Assembly: GCA_024399225.1 (NCBI GenBank)
Contig: JAKSHV010000008.1
Span: 1 to 15,796 of the forward strand
From: an archaeon
GTDB taxonomy: Archaea > Thermoplasmatota > Thermoplasmata > Methanomassiliicoccales > Methanomethylophilaceae
Reading direction: 5' to 3'
DNA: 15,796 nt
Shown here: positions 1 to 8,821 of the stretch, piece after piece
How the letters are laid out: each line of letters opens with the position of its first letter
Numbering within the stretch: the first letter of the stretch is position 1
Made by a program: the position numbers and the translations under genes
Notes under the pieces: model-generated
Databases searched by the model: none
What the model saw: the letters and a program-made list of their open reading frames with translations, nothing else
Told to the model about the DNA's origin: nothing

Positions 1-29
1 TCCTCTGTTAGTACGATATCTGCTGCCAT
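1..29 (-). CDS. nusA: NusA-like KH-domain transcription factor, N-terminal fragment (partial)
   Basis: Only the first nine full codons lie inside the window, starting from an ATG at 27-29 and reading MAADIVLTE before running off the left edge. Archaeal NusA-like proteins (two KH domains, without the S1 and N-terminal domains of bacterial NusA) commonly begin with a similar short stretch. The conserved archaeal gene order rpoH-rpoB-rpoA1-rpoA2-rpl30e-nusA-rps12-rps7 puts nusA exactly here. It starts 5 bases after the L30e stop and has a GTGAT element just before the ATG as a plausible ribosome binding site. The identification rests mainly on gene order, because nine residues cannot prove a family. 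Confidence 0.6.
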
Positions 30-34
30 AGCAA

Positions 35-319
35 TCACAGGGTAAGGATGTTGGAAGTACCCTTGTCAATGATAGCAAGAGCAGATACGGAGAAAGGCTT
101 TCCACACAGAGCACCGAGCTCCATGTTGTTTCCGGAGTAGACGTGAACTTTGACGTCCTTGTTGGAAACGAGTGCTGCGGAGGGGCAGTTAGCGGACACA
201 ACGATCATCTGTGCCTTTCCTGCTTTGATTGCCTTCTCGGTCTGGTCGATTCCGAACTCTACCTTTCCGGTGTTGATTGCTGCTTTCAGTGCTTTGCTAA
301 TGTCGATTTCTTCGCTCAT
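35..319 (-). CDS. rpl30e: Large-subunit ribosomal protein L30e
   Basis: This is a 94-residue protein of the L30e/L7Ae/Gadd45 fold that binds 23S rRNA in the large ribosomal subunit. Length and pattern match archaeal L30e: an N-terminal helix (DISKALKAAINTGKVEFG), a central strand with ANCPSAA, and the typical C-terminal block LGALCGKPFSVSALAIIDKG. It starts at an ATG 14 bases after the rpoA2 stop, behind a strong AAGGGGG ribosome binding site in that gap. It is the fifth gene of the RNA polymerase operon, and the presumed nusA follows after 5 bases. No dedicated promoter is visible, so it is probably expressed with the polymerase genes. The stop codon is TGA. Confidence 0.96.
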   Translation of the reverse strand: MSEEIDISKALKAAINTGKVEFGIDQTEKAIKAGKAQMIVVSANCPSAALVSNKDVKVHVYSGNNMELGALCGKPFSVSALAIIDKGTSNILTL

Positions 320-333
320 TTCTTTTTTCCCCC

Positions 334-1824
334 TTAATTCTTCTTGGGATCGTAAACAAGTTTCACTGCACCGGTACCAAGGGTAACGGGCTGTCCTACG
401 ATAATGTTTTCAGTAACTCCTTCGAGTCTGTCGACCTCTCCGACCATTGCTGCGTGGAGCAGGTGGGCGGCAGTGATCTCGAATGCTGCCCTGGCGAGGA
501 CGGAGGACTTCTTTCCAGATACTCCGTTCCTTCCGATGGCCCTGACGGTACCGTCATTGGTCATAAGGTCGGCGACAAGCATGATGTGCCTGATGTCGAC
601 ATCAAGACCAGCATTTCCAAGAGTTTCTTTAGCTTCATGAATGATCGAGTTCCTTGCGGCTTCGATTCCGAATACATCCGCAATCTCGAGGATAGAGTTG
701 GTCATTACATTGTCACGGTCGATGTACTCGACGTTGAGGATGTCCTTGAGGTTGCTTCCCTCGGTGACGATGAAGTATTTTCCAGCTTTATCCTTATCAA
801 TGAGTGCCCTCTTGATCTTGTCAATTCCCTTGATCCTGGCGTTCCTGATTGCCTCGTACATTTCCTGCAGTTTGGCATAAGGTGCTTCGCCCTCGGGATC
901 GGAGTAGATGACGAGACCGTTAGGCACATCGCCTCCCTCGACCGAGATCTTCTCAACGAGTCCGCGGACTACCTTGATCTTGTTGAGGGCCTCTACGAGG
1001 TCGTCAAGGGTGAGATCGTGGGTGTCCAGGCTCCTTGCATCGGGGACGATGAGGATGCGGAGGTTGGTGATGTCGGTCTGGATGGTTGCGACATTGATCA
1101 GTTTGGTGGTTTCGATGTTGTATGCAACGTGCTTTGCCAGGGATTCGTCTTCCGCAGCAAGACCGACGAGAGGGATCCTCATCGAAGGGGTGCTGGGCTC
1201 ACGCCTTGCGTCGACGATCTCGACGAGACGGGGAAGACCCTGGGTAACGGAGATGGATGCGACTCCTGCGAAGTGGAAGGTACGCAGGTTCATCTGGGTA
1301 CCAGGCTCTCCGATGGAGTGTGCTGCCATGACTCCGGCAGATTCGTTCTGGCACATCTTGTGTGCATTGTACATCTCACAGGCACGGACGAGGAGCTTGA
1401 CGCAGATGTCGTCGGTGAACCTCTGCCTGTCCTTGTCGATAGTTGCTGCGATTCCGGAGATGACCTTGAGGGGGAGAACGACTTCGTTCTTCTCTGCAAG
1501 GTCCTTGAGGTAGAGCTCGGTCTCGGTATAGTTGTGTCCCTTTCCGAAGTACTCCTCGACGGGAGCTGCGGGCTCTGCGGTCTCTTCGGACTCTGCCTTT
1601 GCGACAGAGGCCTTCTCCTTCTTTGCGGAGGTGGATTTCTTGGGAGATCCGACAGCCTCGAGGATCTGTTTGACGATCGCCTCGTCGGAGACGACAGCCA
1701 TCAGACCGTCGAAACCTGCTGCCTGGATACCCTCTTTGTTTCCGAACTCGTTGGAAATGTGGGTGGCGACATCTCTGTCGACACCTTTCCTAACAAGCAT
1801 GCTTACTGTACTACTGTTAGCCAT
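334..1824 (-). CDS. rpoA2: DNA-directed RNA polymerase subunit A'' (Rpo1C) with N-terminal extension
   Basis: This is the C-terminal part of the largest RNA polymerase subunit, which forms one side of the active-site cleft and the trigger loop. The protein is 496 residues, against roughly 390 for many archaeal A'' proteins. The canonical part begins near residue 95. The trigger-loop block is clear: [20 protein letters not shown] at 164-183, followed by [19 protein letters not shown] at 185-203. The excess is N-terminal. Residues 5-58 resemble a helix-hairpin-helix-type helical domain, and residues 60-90 form a Lys/Ala/Glu/Pro-rich linker. The ATG at 1822-1824 is chosen because it has AAGGAGG about 8 bases upstream and follows the rpoA1 stop (TGA) after one base. 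The same frame extends upstream to 1878, but that stretch lies inside rpoA1. The stop is TAA, the only non-TGA stop seen in the window. Confidence 0.96.
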   Translation of the reverse strand: MANSSTVSMLVRKGVDRDVATHISNEFGNKEGIQAAGFDGLMAVVSDEAIVKQILEAVGSPKKSTSAKKEKASVAKAESEETAEPAAPVEEYFGKGHNYTETELYLKDLAEKNEVVLPLKVISGIAATIDKDRQRFTDDICVKLLVRACEMYNAHKMCQNESAGVMAAHSIGEPGTQMNLRTFHFAGVASISVTQGLPRLVEIVDARREPSTPSMRIPLVGLAAEDESLAKHVAYNIETTKLINVATIQTDITNLRILIVPDARSLDTHDLTLDDLVEALNKIKVVRGLVEKISVEGGDVPNGLVIYSDPEGEAPYAKLQEMYEAIRNARIKGIDKIKRALIDKDKAGKYFIVTEGSNLKDILNVEYIDRDNVMTNSILEIADVFGIEAARNSIIHEAKETLGNAGLDVDIRHIMLVADLMTNDGTVRAIGRNGVSGKKSSVLARAAFEITAAHLLHAAMVGEVDRLEGVTENIIVGQPVTLGTGAVKLVYDPKKN

Positions 1825-1825
1825 T

Positions 1826-4771
1826 TCACTCGCCTCCTTCGTAATCGGATCCGTCGTCGTCGCCGAGACTGTCCTCATCGCCCTCGTAATCGCTGTCGTC
1901 CTCGTAGCTCTCTAGGTCCTTCTCACGGGATCCGTAGTCGTCTCCGGAGTTCTCCTTCTGTTCGAAGTCCATGAACTCGTCGTCGCCGAGAACCTCCCTG
2001 AAGAGGTCGTTGAGGTCGACTGCCTTTCCGCGGACTGCCTTGGAGGGGTCGGTTCCGTCCTCTCCGTATTTGAACTGGACGATGGTACCTACGGTGTTCT
2101 TGATGCTGCCGTCGATGGTCAGCTTGAGGTCCTCGAGTGCGGAGACGAGACGCCTCTGCATGTATCCGGACCTTGCGGTACGGACTGCGGTATCGACAAG
2201 ACCTTCCCTTCCTCCCATTGCGTGGAAGAAGAACTCGGTAGGAGTGAGTCCGGACTTGTAGGAGTTGATACAGAATCCCTTAGCGTATGCTCCGAGATCT
2301 CCCCTGTGGAAGTGGGAAAGGGTCCTTCCGAGGTATCCCCTCTCGATCCTCTCTCCACGAACGGACTGCTGTCCGACACAACCTGCCATCTGAGACAGGT
2401 TGAGCATGGAACCACGGGCTCCGGTCTTTGCCATGATGACTGCGGGGTTGGACATACCGAGGTGGTTTCCTGCGATGTCTCCTGCCTCTCCACGAGCCTT
2501 TGCGAGCTCTCCCTGGGCAAGTGCCTCGAGGGTCTCTTTGAGGCTTCTTCCGGGGGCCTGCTCGAGGGTTCCCTCACGGTAGGAGCTGACGTACTCGCTG
2601 ACGGTGTTGATGTGCTCGGTGGAGTTCTCACGGATCTGGCTGATTGCCTCCGGAGGAATATCCTCGTCACCGATACCGGTGGAGAATCCGTGGTTCATGA
2701 CTGCTCCGAGTGCGAGCCTGGTTGCATCATAGAGGAACTTGGCTGCACGGGTTGCTCCGTAGTCACGGGCGACCTTCTCGAGGATCTTACCCTTGCTGTT
2801 TCCAATTCCTTTCTCATCGATGGTTCCCTGGATGAGCTTTCCGTCCTTGATGACGACGACGTCGCCGACTGCGGACTTGTAGGTCACGTTGAAGTCAGGG
2901 GGAAGTGCCAGGGAGAAGATGTCCTTACCGGTCCAGTAGGGCTCACCGTTCTCGTAGTGTCCGCTGGGCTCGGGGATGGGGCGTACCTCCTCGTTGTCAG
3001 CCTTGAGCTCCTCGAAGTACTGCTTGGACTTGTCGACAAGTCCGAAGTCGGAGAGCTTGTAGAGGATGTTCATGGTGTTGTAACGGTCGAACTTGACGGG
3101 AGAGGTCTCTCCGGTAACGGGGTCGACGATGTCACGGGTGAGGAAGTAGGAACCAGAGATGTGGTCGTGGATTCCTCCGATGATAGGTCCTCCGTACCTG
3201 GGGGAGAGGATGTTCTCCTGGACCTGCATGATGACGCGGGCCTCGGAACGTGCTTCCTCGGACTGGAGGACGTGGACGTTCATCTCATCTCCATCGAAGT
3301 CTGCATTGTAAGGTGCACAGTCGGTGAGGTTGAACCTGAAGGTCCTTCCGGGCATGATCCTTACACGGTGGGCCATAATGGACATCCTGTGGAGAGAAGG
3401 CTGCCTGTTGAACAGGACGACGTCTCCGTCGACGAGCTGCCTCTCGATGGTGTATCCGATGTTGAGGTTCTCTGCAACGGTCTCAACGTTGTCGGAGGTG
3501 ACTTTGATCCTCCTTCCGTCTTCCCTGAAGATGTAGTTGACTCCTGCGAGGTAGTCGGTGTCCCTCTCAAGGTCGCTGAGGTCCTTGGAGGTGTACTGGC
3601 GTGCTGCCTCGATGTCGTAGTCTCCGTCAGCCATGAGGAACTTTCCGAATGCGAAGGGTCCACGCCTGACGAAGCGCCTCATTGCCTCGAGGTTGTGCTC
3701 GTTGACCTTCATAGGAACAGTGAGTTCCCTGGCTGCCCTTACGGGTACACCGAGGTCGTTGATAGAGAGGTTGGGGTCGGGAGAGATGACGGTACGTGCA
3801 CTGAAGTTGACACGCTTACCGGACAGGTTGGACCTGAAACGTCCTTCCTTACCCTTGAGCCTCTGAACGAGGGTCTTGAGGGGCCTTCCGGACCTGTGCC
3901 TTGCGGGAGGGATTCCGGAGGTCTGGTTGTCGAAGTAGGTGGTTACGTGGTACTGGAGAAGCTCCCAGAGATCTTCTACGATAAGCTGGGGTGCTCCTGC
4001 GTCACGGTTCTCTCTGAGCCTCTGGTTGATCCTGAGGACGTCGACGAGCTTGTGGGTGAGGTCATCCTCGGACCTGTCTCCGGACTCCAGGGTGATGGAG
4101 GGCCTTACGGATACAGGAGGTACGGCGAGTGCGGTGAGGACCATCCACTCGGGCCTGCAGACCTCGGGGTCCATTCCAAGTGCCCTGAGATCGTCGTCGG
4201 GGATCCTCTCGAGCCTCTCGCGGACTTCCTTGGGGGTGAGCTTGTTGTTGTCCTTGACGATCCTGAAGGTGGTGGGCTTGTCGAGCTTGATCTTGCTCTG
4301 CTCAGCGTTACAGTGGGGACAGATACCTTTGCTGGATGCAGCCTTGACGGTGTCCTTGCTGTAGTTCTTCTGGTCGATGGTGTCTCCACCGAGATCGGAG
4401 ATGGTGTTCATCCTCTCGATCCTGGACTGGATCTCATCGGAGGAGAGCATGAGCCTGCCGCATTCGCAGCAGGTGGACTCGAGCATGAGCTTGATGTCCT
4501 TGATGAATCCGACATGGATGACCGGCATTGCGAGCTCGATGTGTCCGAAGTGTCCGGGACAGTCATCGACCTTGCAGTTACAGGTCTTACAGCGGAGTCC
4601 GGGCTCGATGACTCCCATACGGGAATCCATAAGTCCTCCCATGATGGGGTAACCCTCATCGTCGTAGGTGTCTGCAGTGATGATCTTCACTGCGGACATG
4701 CCCCTGATCTCCTCGGGGGAGATGCAGGAGAACTTGATCGATCCGATCTTCTTGTCAATTATGTTCATCAT
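1826..4771 (-). CDS. rpoA1: DNA-directed RNA polymerase subunit A' (Rpo1N) with acidic C-terminal tail
   Basis: This is the N-terminal part of the largest RNA polymerase subunit, which supplies the catalytic Mg2+ ligands. Visible motifs in the 981 residues are: a first zinc site [17 protein letters not shown] (61-77), a second likely zinc site from C101/C104 and C151/C154, the switch/rudder region [20 protein letters not shown] (311-330), the absolutely conserved [12 protein letters not shown] (489-500), and the bridge helix [20 protein letters not shown] (841-860). After about residue 930 the protein becomes very acidic; residues 937-981 contain 21 Asp/Glu and only 3 Lys/Arg. Many archaeal A' subunits are about 870-910 residues, so this tail is extra. 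The start is the first ATG of an ATGATGA cluster: it overlaps the rpoB stop by 4 bases and has GGAGG 7 bases upstream. The second ATG (4766-4768) is a less well spaced alternative. Confidence 0.97.
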   Translation of the reverse strand: MMNIIDKKIGSIKFSCISPEEIRGMSAVKIITADTYDDEGYPIMGGLMDSRMGVIEPGLRCKTCNCKVDDCPGHFGHIELAMPVIHVGFIKDIKLMLESTCCECGRLMLSSDEIQSRIERMNTISDLGGDTIDQKNYSKDTVKAASSKGICPHCNAEQSKIKLDKPTTFRIVKDNNKLTPKEVRERLERIPDDDLRALGMDPEVCRPEWMVLTALAVPPVSVRPSITLESGDRSEDDLTHKLVDVLRINQRLRENRDAGAPQLIVEDLWELLQYHVTTYFDNQTSGIPPARHRSGRPLKTLVQRLKGKEGRFRSNLSGKRVNFSARTVISPDPNLSINDLGVPVRAARELTVPMKVNEHNLEAMRRFVRRGPFAFGKFLMADGDYDIEAARQYTSKDLSDLERDTDYLAGVNYIFREDGRRIKVTSDNVETVAENLNIGYTIERQLVDGDVVLFNRQPSLHRMSIMAHRVRIMPGRTFRFNLTDCAPYNADFDGDEMNVHVLQSEEARSEARVIMQVQENILSPRYGGPIIGGIHDHISGSYFLTRDIVDPVTGETSPVKFDRYNTMNILYKLSDFGLVDKSKQYFEELKADNEEVRPIPEPSGHYENGEPYWTGKDIFSLALPPDFNVTYKSAVGDVVVIKDGKLIQGTIDEKGIGNSKGKILEKVARDYGATRAAKFLYDATRLALGAVMNHGFSTGIGDEDIPPEAISQIRENSTEHINTVSEYVSSYREGTLEQAPGRSLKETLEALAQGELAKARGEAGDIAGNHLGMSNPAVIMAKTGARGSMLNLSQMAGCVGQQSVRGERIERGYLGRTLSHFHRGDLGAYAKGFCINSYKSGLTPTEFFFHAMGGREGLVDTAVRTARSGYMQRRLVSALEDLKLTIDGSIKNTVGTIVQFKYGEDGTDPSKAVRGKAVDLNDLFREVLGDDEFMDFEQKENSGDDYGSREKDLESYEDDSDYEGDEDSLGDDDGSDYEGGE

Positions 4772-7700
4772 GATAAGTCCTCCAGCTGAAGCCTCATAGC
4801 AACACCCAGTGACAGAAGCTCATCCATGAGGAGCTTGAATGCATAGGATGTCTGTACGAGGTGGATGTTGGTGTTTTCCTTACAGACGGGGCAGTAGCGC
4901 TGTCCGGACCTGTCGGTGATGGCGATGTGTCCGCAGTTGGGGTTGCCGCAGATGTACTGCTGGGTTCCGTCGGACTGGTCGAGCAGACGGTCCTTGATGA
5001 CCATTGCTACTCCGTGACCGATAAGACAGTCACGCTCCATCTCTCCGAACCTGAGACCTCCCTGCCTGGAACGTCCCTCGGTAGGCTGCCTGGTAAGGAT
5101 CTGGACGGGTCCCCTGGACCTGTAGTGGAGCTTACCGGATACCATGTGGTGCAGCTTCTCGTAGAAGATGACACCGGTGTAGATGTCTGCCTCGATCATG
5201 CGTCCGGTCCTTCCGTCGTACATGATCTCTTTTCCGGACCTTGCGAATCCGTTCCTTACGAGACCGTCGCGGATGGATGCCTCGGACTCACCGGAGAATG
5301 CGGTACCGTCGATGGTACGTGCCTCCATGGATCCGACCTTACCTGCGATCATCTCAAGGACGTGTCCGATGGTCATACGGGAAGGAATACCGTGGGGGTT
5401 GACGACGATGTCAGGGGTGACTCCGTCGCTGGTGAAGGGCATGTCACACTGTTCGACGAGCCTTCCGACGACTCCCTTCTGTCCGAACCTGGAACAGAAC
5501 TTGTCACCGAGCTCGGGAATCCTCTCGTCCCTGACCTTTACACGGACGAGCTTGGAACCGTTCTCGCTGATGGTGACGATGACGGAATCGACGTATCCCT
5601 TCTCTCCGGGCCTGACGGTGATGGAGGTCTCCCTGTCCTTCTGGGTGGACAGCATGCTTCCGGTCTCCTCTTCGAGGAACCTGGGGGGAGAGGTCTTTCC
5701 GATGAGGACGTCTGCTCCCTCGACATAGGATTCGGGGGAGATGAGTCCATCCTCACCGAGGTACCTGTAGAACATGTCGTCACGGAGTCCGATGACATCC
5801 TCGGGGACCTTGAACCTGTCGGAGGTTCCTCCGGGGTAGTGGCGCTCCTCTGCACGGTAGGACCTCATGAAGGTGGACCTTCCGAGTCCTCTCTGGACGG
5901 AGGATTTGTTCATGACGATAGCATCCTCGATGTTGTATCCGTGGTAGCACATGACGGCGATGCAGAAGTTCTGTCCTGCAGGCCTGTACTTGTATCCCAT
6001 GAAGTCCATTGTCTGGGTCTGTACCATGGGGACCTGGGGGTAGTGCATGAGGTGACCGCGGGTGTCGGGCCTGATACGGTAGTTGGCGGTTGCGATACCG
6101 AGAGCCTGCTTTGCCATTCCTGCACCCATGGTGATACGGGGTGCGGAGTTGTGCTCGGGGTAGGGGACGATACCTGCTGCGACTCCGAGGATGATCATGG
6201 GGTCAACCTCCATGTGGGTGTGCTCGGAGGTGATGAGGCTGGGCACCTGGAACTTGGAGCTGCACCACCTGCAGGTGAGTTCGCAGTCCTCGGTCTTTCC
6301 GGGGTTCATCCAGTCGACATCGGTCTCGGACAGTGCGTGTCCACAGCAGGGACACCTGTCGGGAAGGTTGTAGGGGGCGACGAGGACGAATGCATCCTCC
6401 TCTTCCTCTGCGTCGATCCACTCCATGATTCCCTCGGTGAAGAGCTCGTCCCAGGTGATCTTTCCTTCGCGGATCTTCTCTACGTGGCTCCTGGAGAGGA
6501 CGGTCTTTCCGTCATCAAGGATAAGGAGGGGCCTTCTGAGACGTCCGTCGTCACAGTTGATGATGATCTCCTTTGCAAGGCGGGCGTTCTGGTCGTTGGC
6601 ATCATCACTTCCCTTCTTTCCGGAGGAATAGCGGATGTTGATGCTGTTGGACATGAGGCCGAACCTTCTGCTGCGCCTGAACTCGTCGACGAGTCTGTCG
6701 GGGTCGTGGTAGGAACCTACAAGGTCTCCGTTGACGAAGACACGGGTCTCCTCATCCTTTACCTCTGCGAGTCCGAACTCCTTGAGACGCCTGTAGACGT
6801 CGCGCTCGGAGACGGATTTGGAAACGTCGATGATGAGTGCTGCGTTCTTCACAAGACCGCAGTTCTGTCCTTCAGGGGTCTCGGAGGGGCAGAGCCTTCC
6901 CCACTGGGTGGGGTGAAGGTCACGTGCCTCGAAGTGAGGCTGGCTCCTGGTCAGGGAGGAAGTGATCCTCCTGAGGTGAGACATTGCGGACATGTTGGAG
7001 GTCCTGTCGAGAAGCTGGGAAACACCAGCACGTCCTCCGACCCAGTTACCGGTAGCAAGGGCGTGAAGGAGCTTGTGGGTGAAGAGGTCGGGGCGGATTG
7101 CGGAAGAGATGTTGTAATCGTACTTCTTCCTGCCGAAGTTCCTCTCGAGCTGGTATTTCAAATCTTTAATAAGAGAAGTGAAGCTGGTCCTGAAGAGATC
7201 CTCCATGAGGTCTCCGGAGAGCTTGAGCCTCTTGTTTGCGTAGTGGTCCTTATCGTCGCTGACGGGCTTGTCGGCGGTGGACTTCCTGAGAAGGTATTCT
7301 GCCATACGGCCGAGGTAGATTGCCTTCTTCTTCCTGGCGGACTCGTCGTCTCCGAGGTGGGGGAGCAGGGAGCGGTCAAGGATGGACTCGACTTTCTTGG
7401 TCCTGTACTCTTTTGCCTGACCTGCTGCGAAGTTCCTCTCGAGGTATGCGATTGCATCTTCCTGAGTGTGGAATCCGTTGGGTGCCCAGCTCTTTGCGTC
7501 GTAGGAGCTCTCGAGGTTTGCGAGAACGATGTTCTCGACAGCGTCGCTGGAACAGAGGATGTCGTGGATCTCGTTGTCCCTCTCCATTCCGAGTGCCTTG
7601 AGAAGTGCTACAAGGGGAATTGCCTGAGGTACGACGGGGACGGAGACCATGAGCATTCCGTCCTTCTTTTTCTCGACCTGGGTCAGTGCACGGTATCCTT

Positions 7701-8439
7701 CCCTCTCGGAGAAAACCTTAACGGAGGGGACGGACTGTCCGTACTTCTCGGACTCGTCGAAGAGCATCCTGTTGGGTGCGAGGTCCTCAAGGGTGATGAG
7801 AACCCTCTCGGTACCGCCGATGATGAAGTATCCTCCGGGCTCGCGGGGGTCTTCCTTGAGTTTGATGAGCTCGTCCTTGTACTCGTCTTCCTTGAGCTCT
7901 TTCTTGTCCTTGTCGGTTGCAAGCTTGGTCTTGCTGAGGTTGCATCCGTTGGACTTGATCATCATGGGGAGGTCTCCGATGTGGACCCAACCGTCGCGGT
8001 CAAGGTCTTTCTTCACACCGTCTTCCCATACTTCGAAACGGACCTCGACTTCGGACATGTAGTTGAGGTTCCTGAGCCTTGCCTCCATAGGGGAGAGCTC
8101 GTGCTCGTAACCGTTGGCTTCGGTGACAGTAGGTACTTTTACCCTGATGGTTCCCTTGGACTGGGGGAGAACGATTCCTTTTGCGTCCCTCTCCCTTCCG
8201 ATGCGGATCTCGATATCCTTACCATTGGTGCGCTCGGGGTCGAGTTTGATGATTCCGCGTGCTGCATCGTCGGTAGGTACCCTGATCTCGTCAACAATCT
8301 TCTGCATCCTGCTGGAAATATTCTCAGAGATGGTCCTGTCGTCGGAGTCCTGAACGGTAGAAAGGAAATCGTTGAATGACTCGACGTGGTGGTTGACGAT
8401 ATCTTTGTCCTTGAAATATAGTCTGACTAAATCCCTCAA
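4768..8439 (-). CDS. rpoB: DNA-directed RNA polymerase subunit B (Rpo2, fused B''+B')
   Basis: This is the second-largest RNA polymerase subunit in one piece, 1,223 residues from the chosen start. Landmarks are the fork-loop block HPTQWGRLCPSETPEGQNC (509-527), EDAIVMNKSS (838-847), the nucleotide-binding GDKFCSRFGQKG (978-989), and a C-terminal zinc site with Cys 1164, 1169, 1183 and 1186. Between EEEEDAF and THMEVDP lies an insertion of about 45 residues carrying six cysteines (696, 698, 699, 719, 723, 726). I place the start at TTG (8437-8439), giving LRDLVRLYF read as MRDLVRLYF. A perfect GGTGAT sits at 8444-8449, whose second G is 8 bases before this TTG. The in-frame GTG at 8446-8448 lies inside that ribosome binding site and has none of its own. 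The gene begins 5 bases after the rpoH stop. Fused B fits Thermoplasmata rather than split-B methanogens. Confidence 0.97.
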   Translation of the reverse strand: MRDLVRLYFKDKDIVNHHVESFNDFLSTVQDSDDRTISENISSRMQKIVDEIRVPTDDAARGIIKLDPERTNGKDIEIRIGRERDAKGIVLPQSKGTIRVKVPTVTEANGYEHELSPMEARLRNLNYMSEVEVRFEVWEDGVKKDLDRDGWVHIGDLPMMIKSNGCNLSKTKLATDKDKKELKEDEYKDELIKLKEDPREPGGYFIIGGTERVLITLEDLAPNRMLFDESEKYGQSVPSVKVFSEREGYRALTQVEKKKDGMLMVSVPVVPQAIPLVALLKALGMERDNEIHDILCSSDAVENIVLANLESSYDAKSWAPNGFHTQEDAIAYLERNFAAGQAKEYRTKKVESILDRSLLPHLGDDESARKKKAIYLGRMAEYLLRKSTADKPVSDDKDHYANKRLKLSGDLMEDLFRTSFTSLIKDLKYQLERNFGRKKYDYNISSAIRPDLFTHKLLHALATGNWVGGRAGVSQLLDRTSNMSAMSHLRRITSSLTRSQPHFEARDLHPTQWGRLCPSETPEGQNCGLVKNAALIIDVSKSVSERDVYRRLKEFGLAEVKDEETRVFVNGDLVGSYHDPDRLVDEFRRSRRFGLMSNSINIRYSSGKKGSDDANDQNARLAKEIIINCDDGRLRRPLLILDDGKTVLSRSHVEKIREGKITWDELFTEGIMEWIDAEEEEDAFVLVAPYNLPDRCPCCGHALSETDVDWMNPGKTEDCELTCRWCSSKFQVPSLITSEHTHMEVDPMIILGVAAGIVPYPEHNSAPRITMGAGMAKQALGIATANYRIRPDTRGHLMHYPQVPMVQTQTMDFMGYKYRPAGQNFCIAVMCYHGYNIEDAIVMNKSSVQRGLGRSTFMRSYRAEERHYPGGTSDRFKVPEDVIGLRDDMFYRYLGEDGLISPESYVEGADVLIGKTSPPRFLEEETGSMLSTQKDRETSITVRPGEKGYVDSVIVTISENGSKLVRVKVRDERIPELGDKFCSRFGQKGVVGRLVEQCDMPFTSDGVTPDIVVNPHGIPSRMTIGHVLEMIAGKVGSMEARTIDGTAFSGESEASIRDGLVRNGFARSGKEIMYDGRTGRMIEADIYTGVIFYEKLHHMVSGKLHYRSRGPVQILTRQPTEGRSRQGGLRFGEMERDCLIGHGVAMVIKDRLLDQSDGTQQYICGNPNCGHIAITDRSGQRYCPVCKENTNIHLVQTSYAFKLLMDELLSLGVAMRLQLEDLS

Positions 8440-8443
8440 AAAT

Positions 8444-8449
8444 ATCACC
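8444..8449 (-). promoter_or_regulatory. Ribosome binding site of rpoB (GGTGAT)
   Basis: The minus strand reads GGTGAT here, complementary to the AUCACC at the 3' end of archaeal 16S rRNA. Eight bases lie between its second G and the TTG at 8439, which is the usual distance. It overlaps the rpoH stop codon and contains the alternative GTG start, so it decides the rpoB start in favour of TTG. Confidence 0.6.
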
Positions 8450-8708
8450 CTTTGATTACGAGCCTGTAGACGATGAACTCGCCTGCGGTCTCGCTCTCTC
8501 TTATAATCTTGATAACGCTGCCTTCCTTAACCTCGCCGTGAATAGATGCGAGGTACTGAATTGCAGGATCGTCCATCTTAATCTTGGGCAGTTTGTCCCT
8601 CTCGACTTTGAGTTTGTCAAGAACGACAAGAGCCTCCTCTTCGGAAAGAAGATGGTGTTCGGACACGAGGATGTGCCCAGGATTAAACGAGTTAGTTGCT
8701 ACTGCCAA
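8445..8708 (-). CDS. rpoH: DNA-directed RNA polymerase subunit H (Rpo5)
   Basis: This is an 87-residue subunit homologous to the C-terminal domain of eukaryotic RPB5. It sits at the downstream jaw of archaeal RNA polymerase. Matching features are HILVSEHHLLSEEEALVVLD near residues 12-31, the KLPKIKMDDPAIQYL block (39-53), and the end KIIRESETAGEFIVYRLV (67-84). The start is a TTG at 8706-8708, supported by GGTGA at 8713-8717; no in-frame ATG gives a complete domain. It is the first protein gene of the polymerase operon. rpoB follows directly: the rpoH TGA lies 5 bases before the preferred rpoB start. The length is slightly above the usual size of about 80 because of a short N-terminal MAVATNSFN extension. 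Confidence 0.95.
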   Translation of the reverse strand: MAVATNSFNPGHILVSEHHLLSEEEALVVLDKLKVERDKLPKIKMDDPAIQYLASIHGEVKEGSVIKIIRESETAGEFIVYRLVIKG

Positions 8709-8712
8709 ATTT

Positions 8713-8717
8713 TCACC
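8713..8717 (-). promoter_or_regulatory. Ribosome binding site of rpoH (GGTGA)
   Basis: GGTGA on the minus strand lies with 7 bases between its second G and the TTG at 8708. This supports the unusual TTG initiation codon of rpoH. An overlapping ATG two bases upstream of the GTG is out of frame and leads to a stop after seven codons. Confidence 0.55.
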
Positions 8718-8727
8718 ATTCCATTGG

Positions 8728-8747
8728 TCCCGTACCGGTCAACGGGA
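8728..8747. repeat. Inverted repeat in the rpoH leader
   Basis: TCCCGT (8728-8733) and ACGGGA (8742-8747) are perfect complements separated by eight bases that themselves contain the palindrome ACCGGT. The element lies 20-39 bases upstream of the rpoH start. It could be an RNA hairpin in the leader or a protein-binding site. No T-run follows on the minus strand, so a terminator is unlikely. Confidence 0.4.
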
Positions 8748-8821
8748 AAGACACTCACAAAACAATGTTCTGAATCCGCTCCTCATACTTGATCCGCCGT
8801 TGATCGCTCATGAAGTACATG

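Noticed and set aside
1825..1878. Extended start of rpoA2 at 1878
   Set aside because: It would lie inside rpoA1 and lacks a ribosome binding site; the ATG at 1824 has AAGGAGG at proper distance.
454..1974. Plus-strand reading frame of 506 codons opposite rpoA2 and the rpoA1 end
   Set aside because: Antisense shadow of rpoA2 without promoter, ribosome binding site or recognisable protein features.
2222..4789. Plus-strand reading frame of 855 codons opposite rpoA1
   Set aside because: Same codon-bias shadow; every motif of A' is on the other strand.
4861..8379. Plus-strand reading frame of 1,172 codons opposite rpoB
   Set aside because: It is exactly in phase with the rpoB codons and exists because rpoB avoids TTA, CTA and TCA. 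The translation is a low-complexity Val/Asp/Leu/Gly-rich shadow with no domain.
8755..8820. Small minus-strand frame between tRNA-Lys and rpoH (MYFMSDQRRIKYEERIQNIVL)
   Set aside because: It begins two bases after the tRNA, has no ribosome binding site, and is short enough to be chance. A second 19-codon GTG frame nearby overlaps the rpoH start and is equally unsupported.
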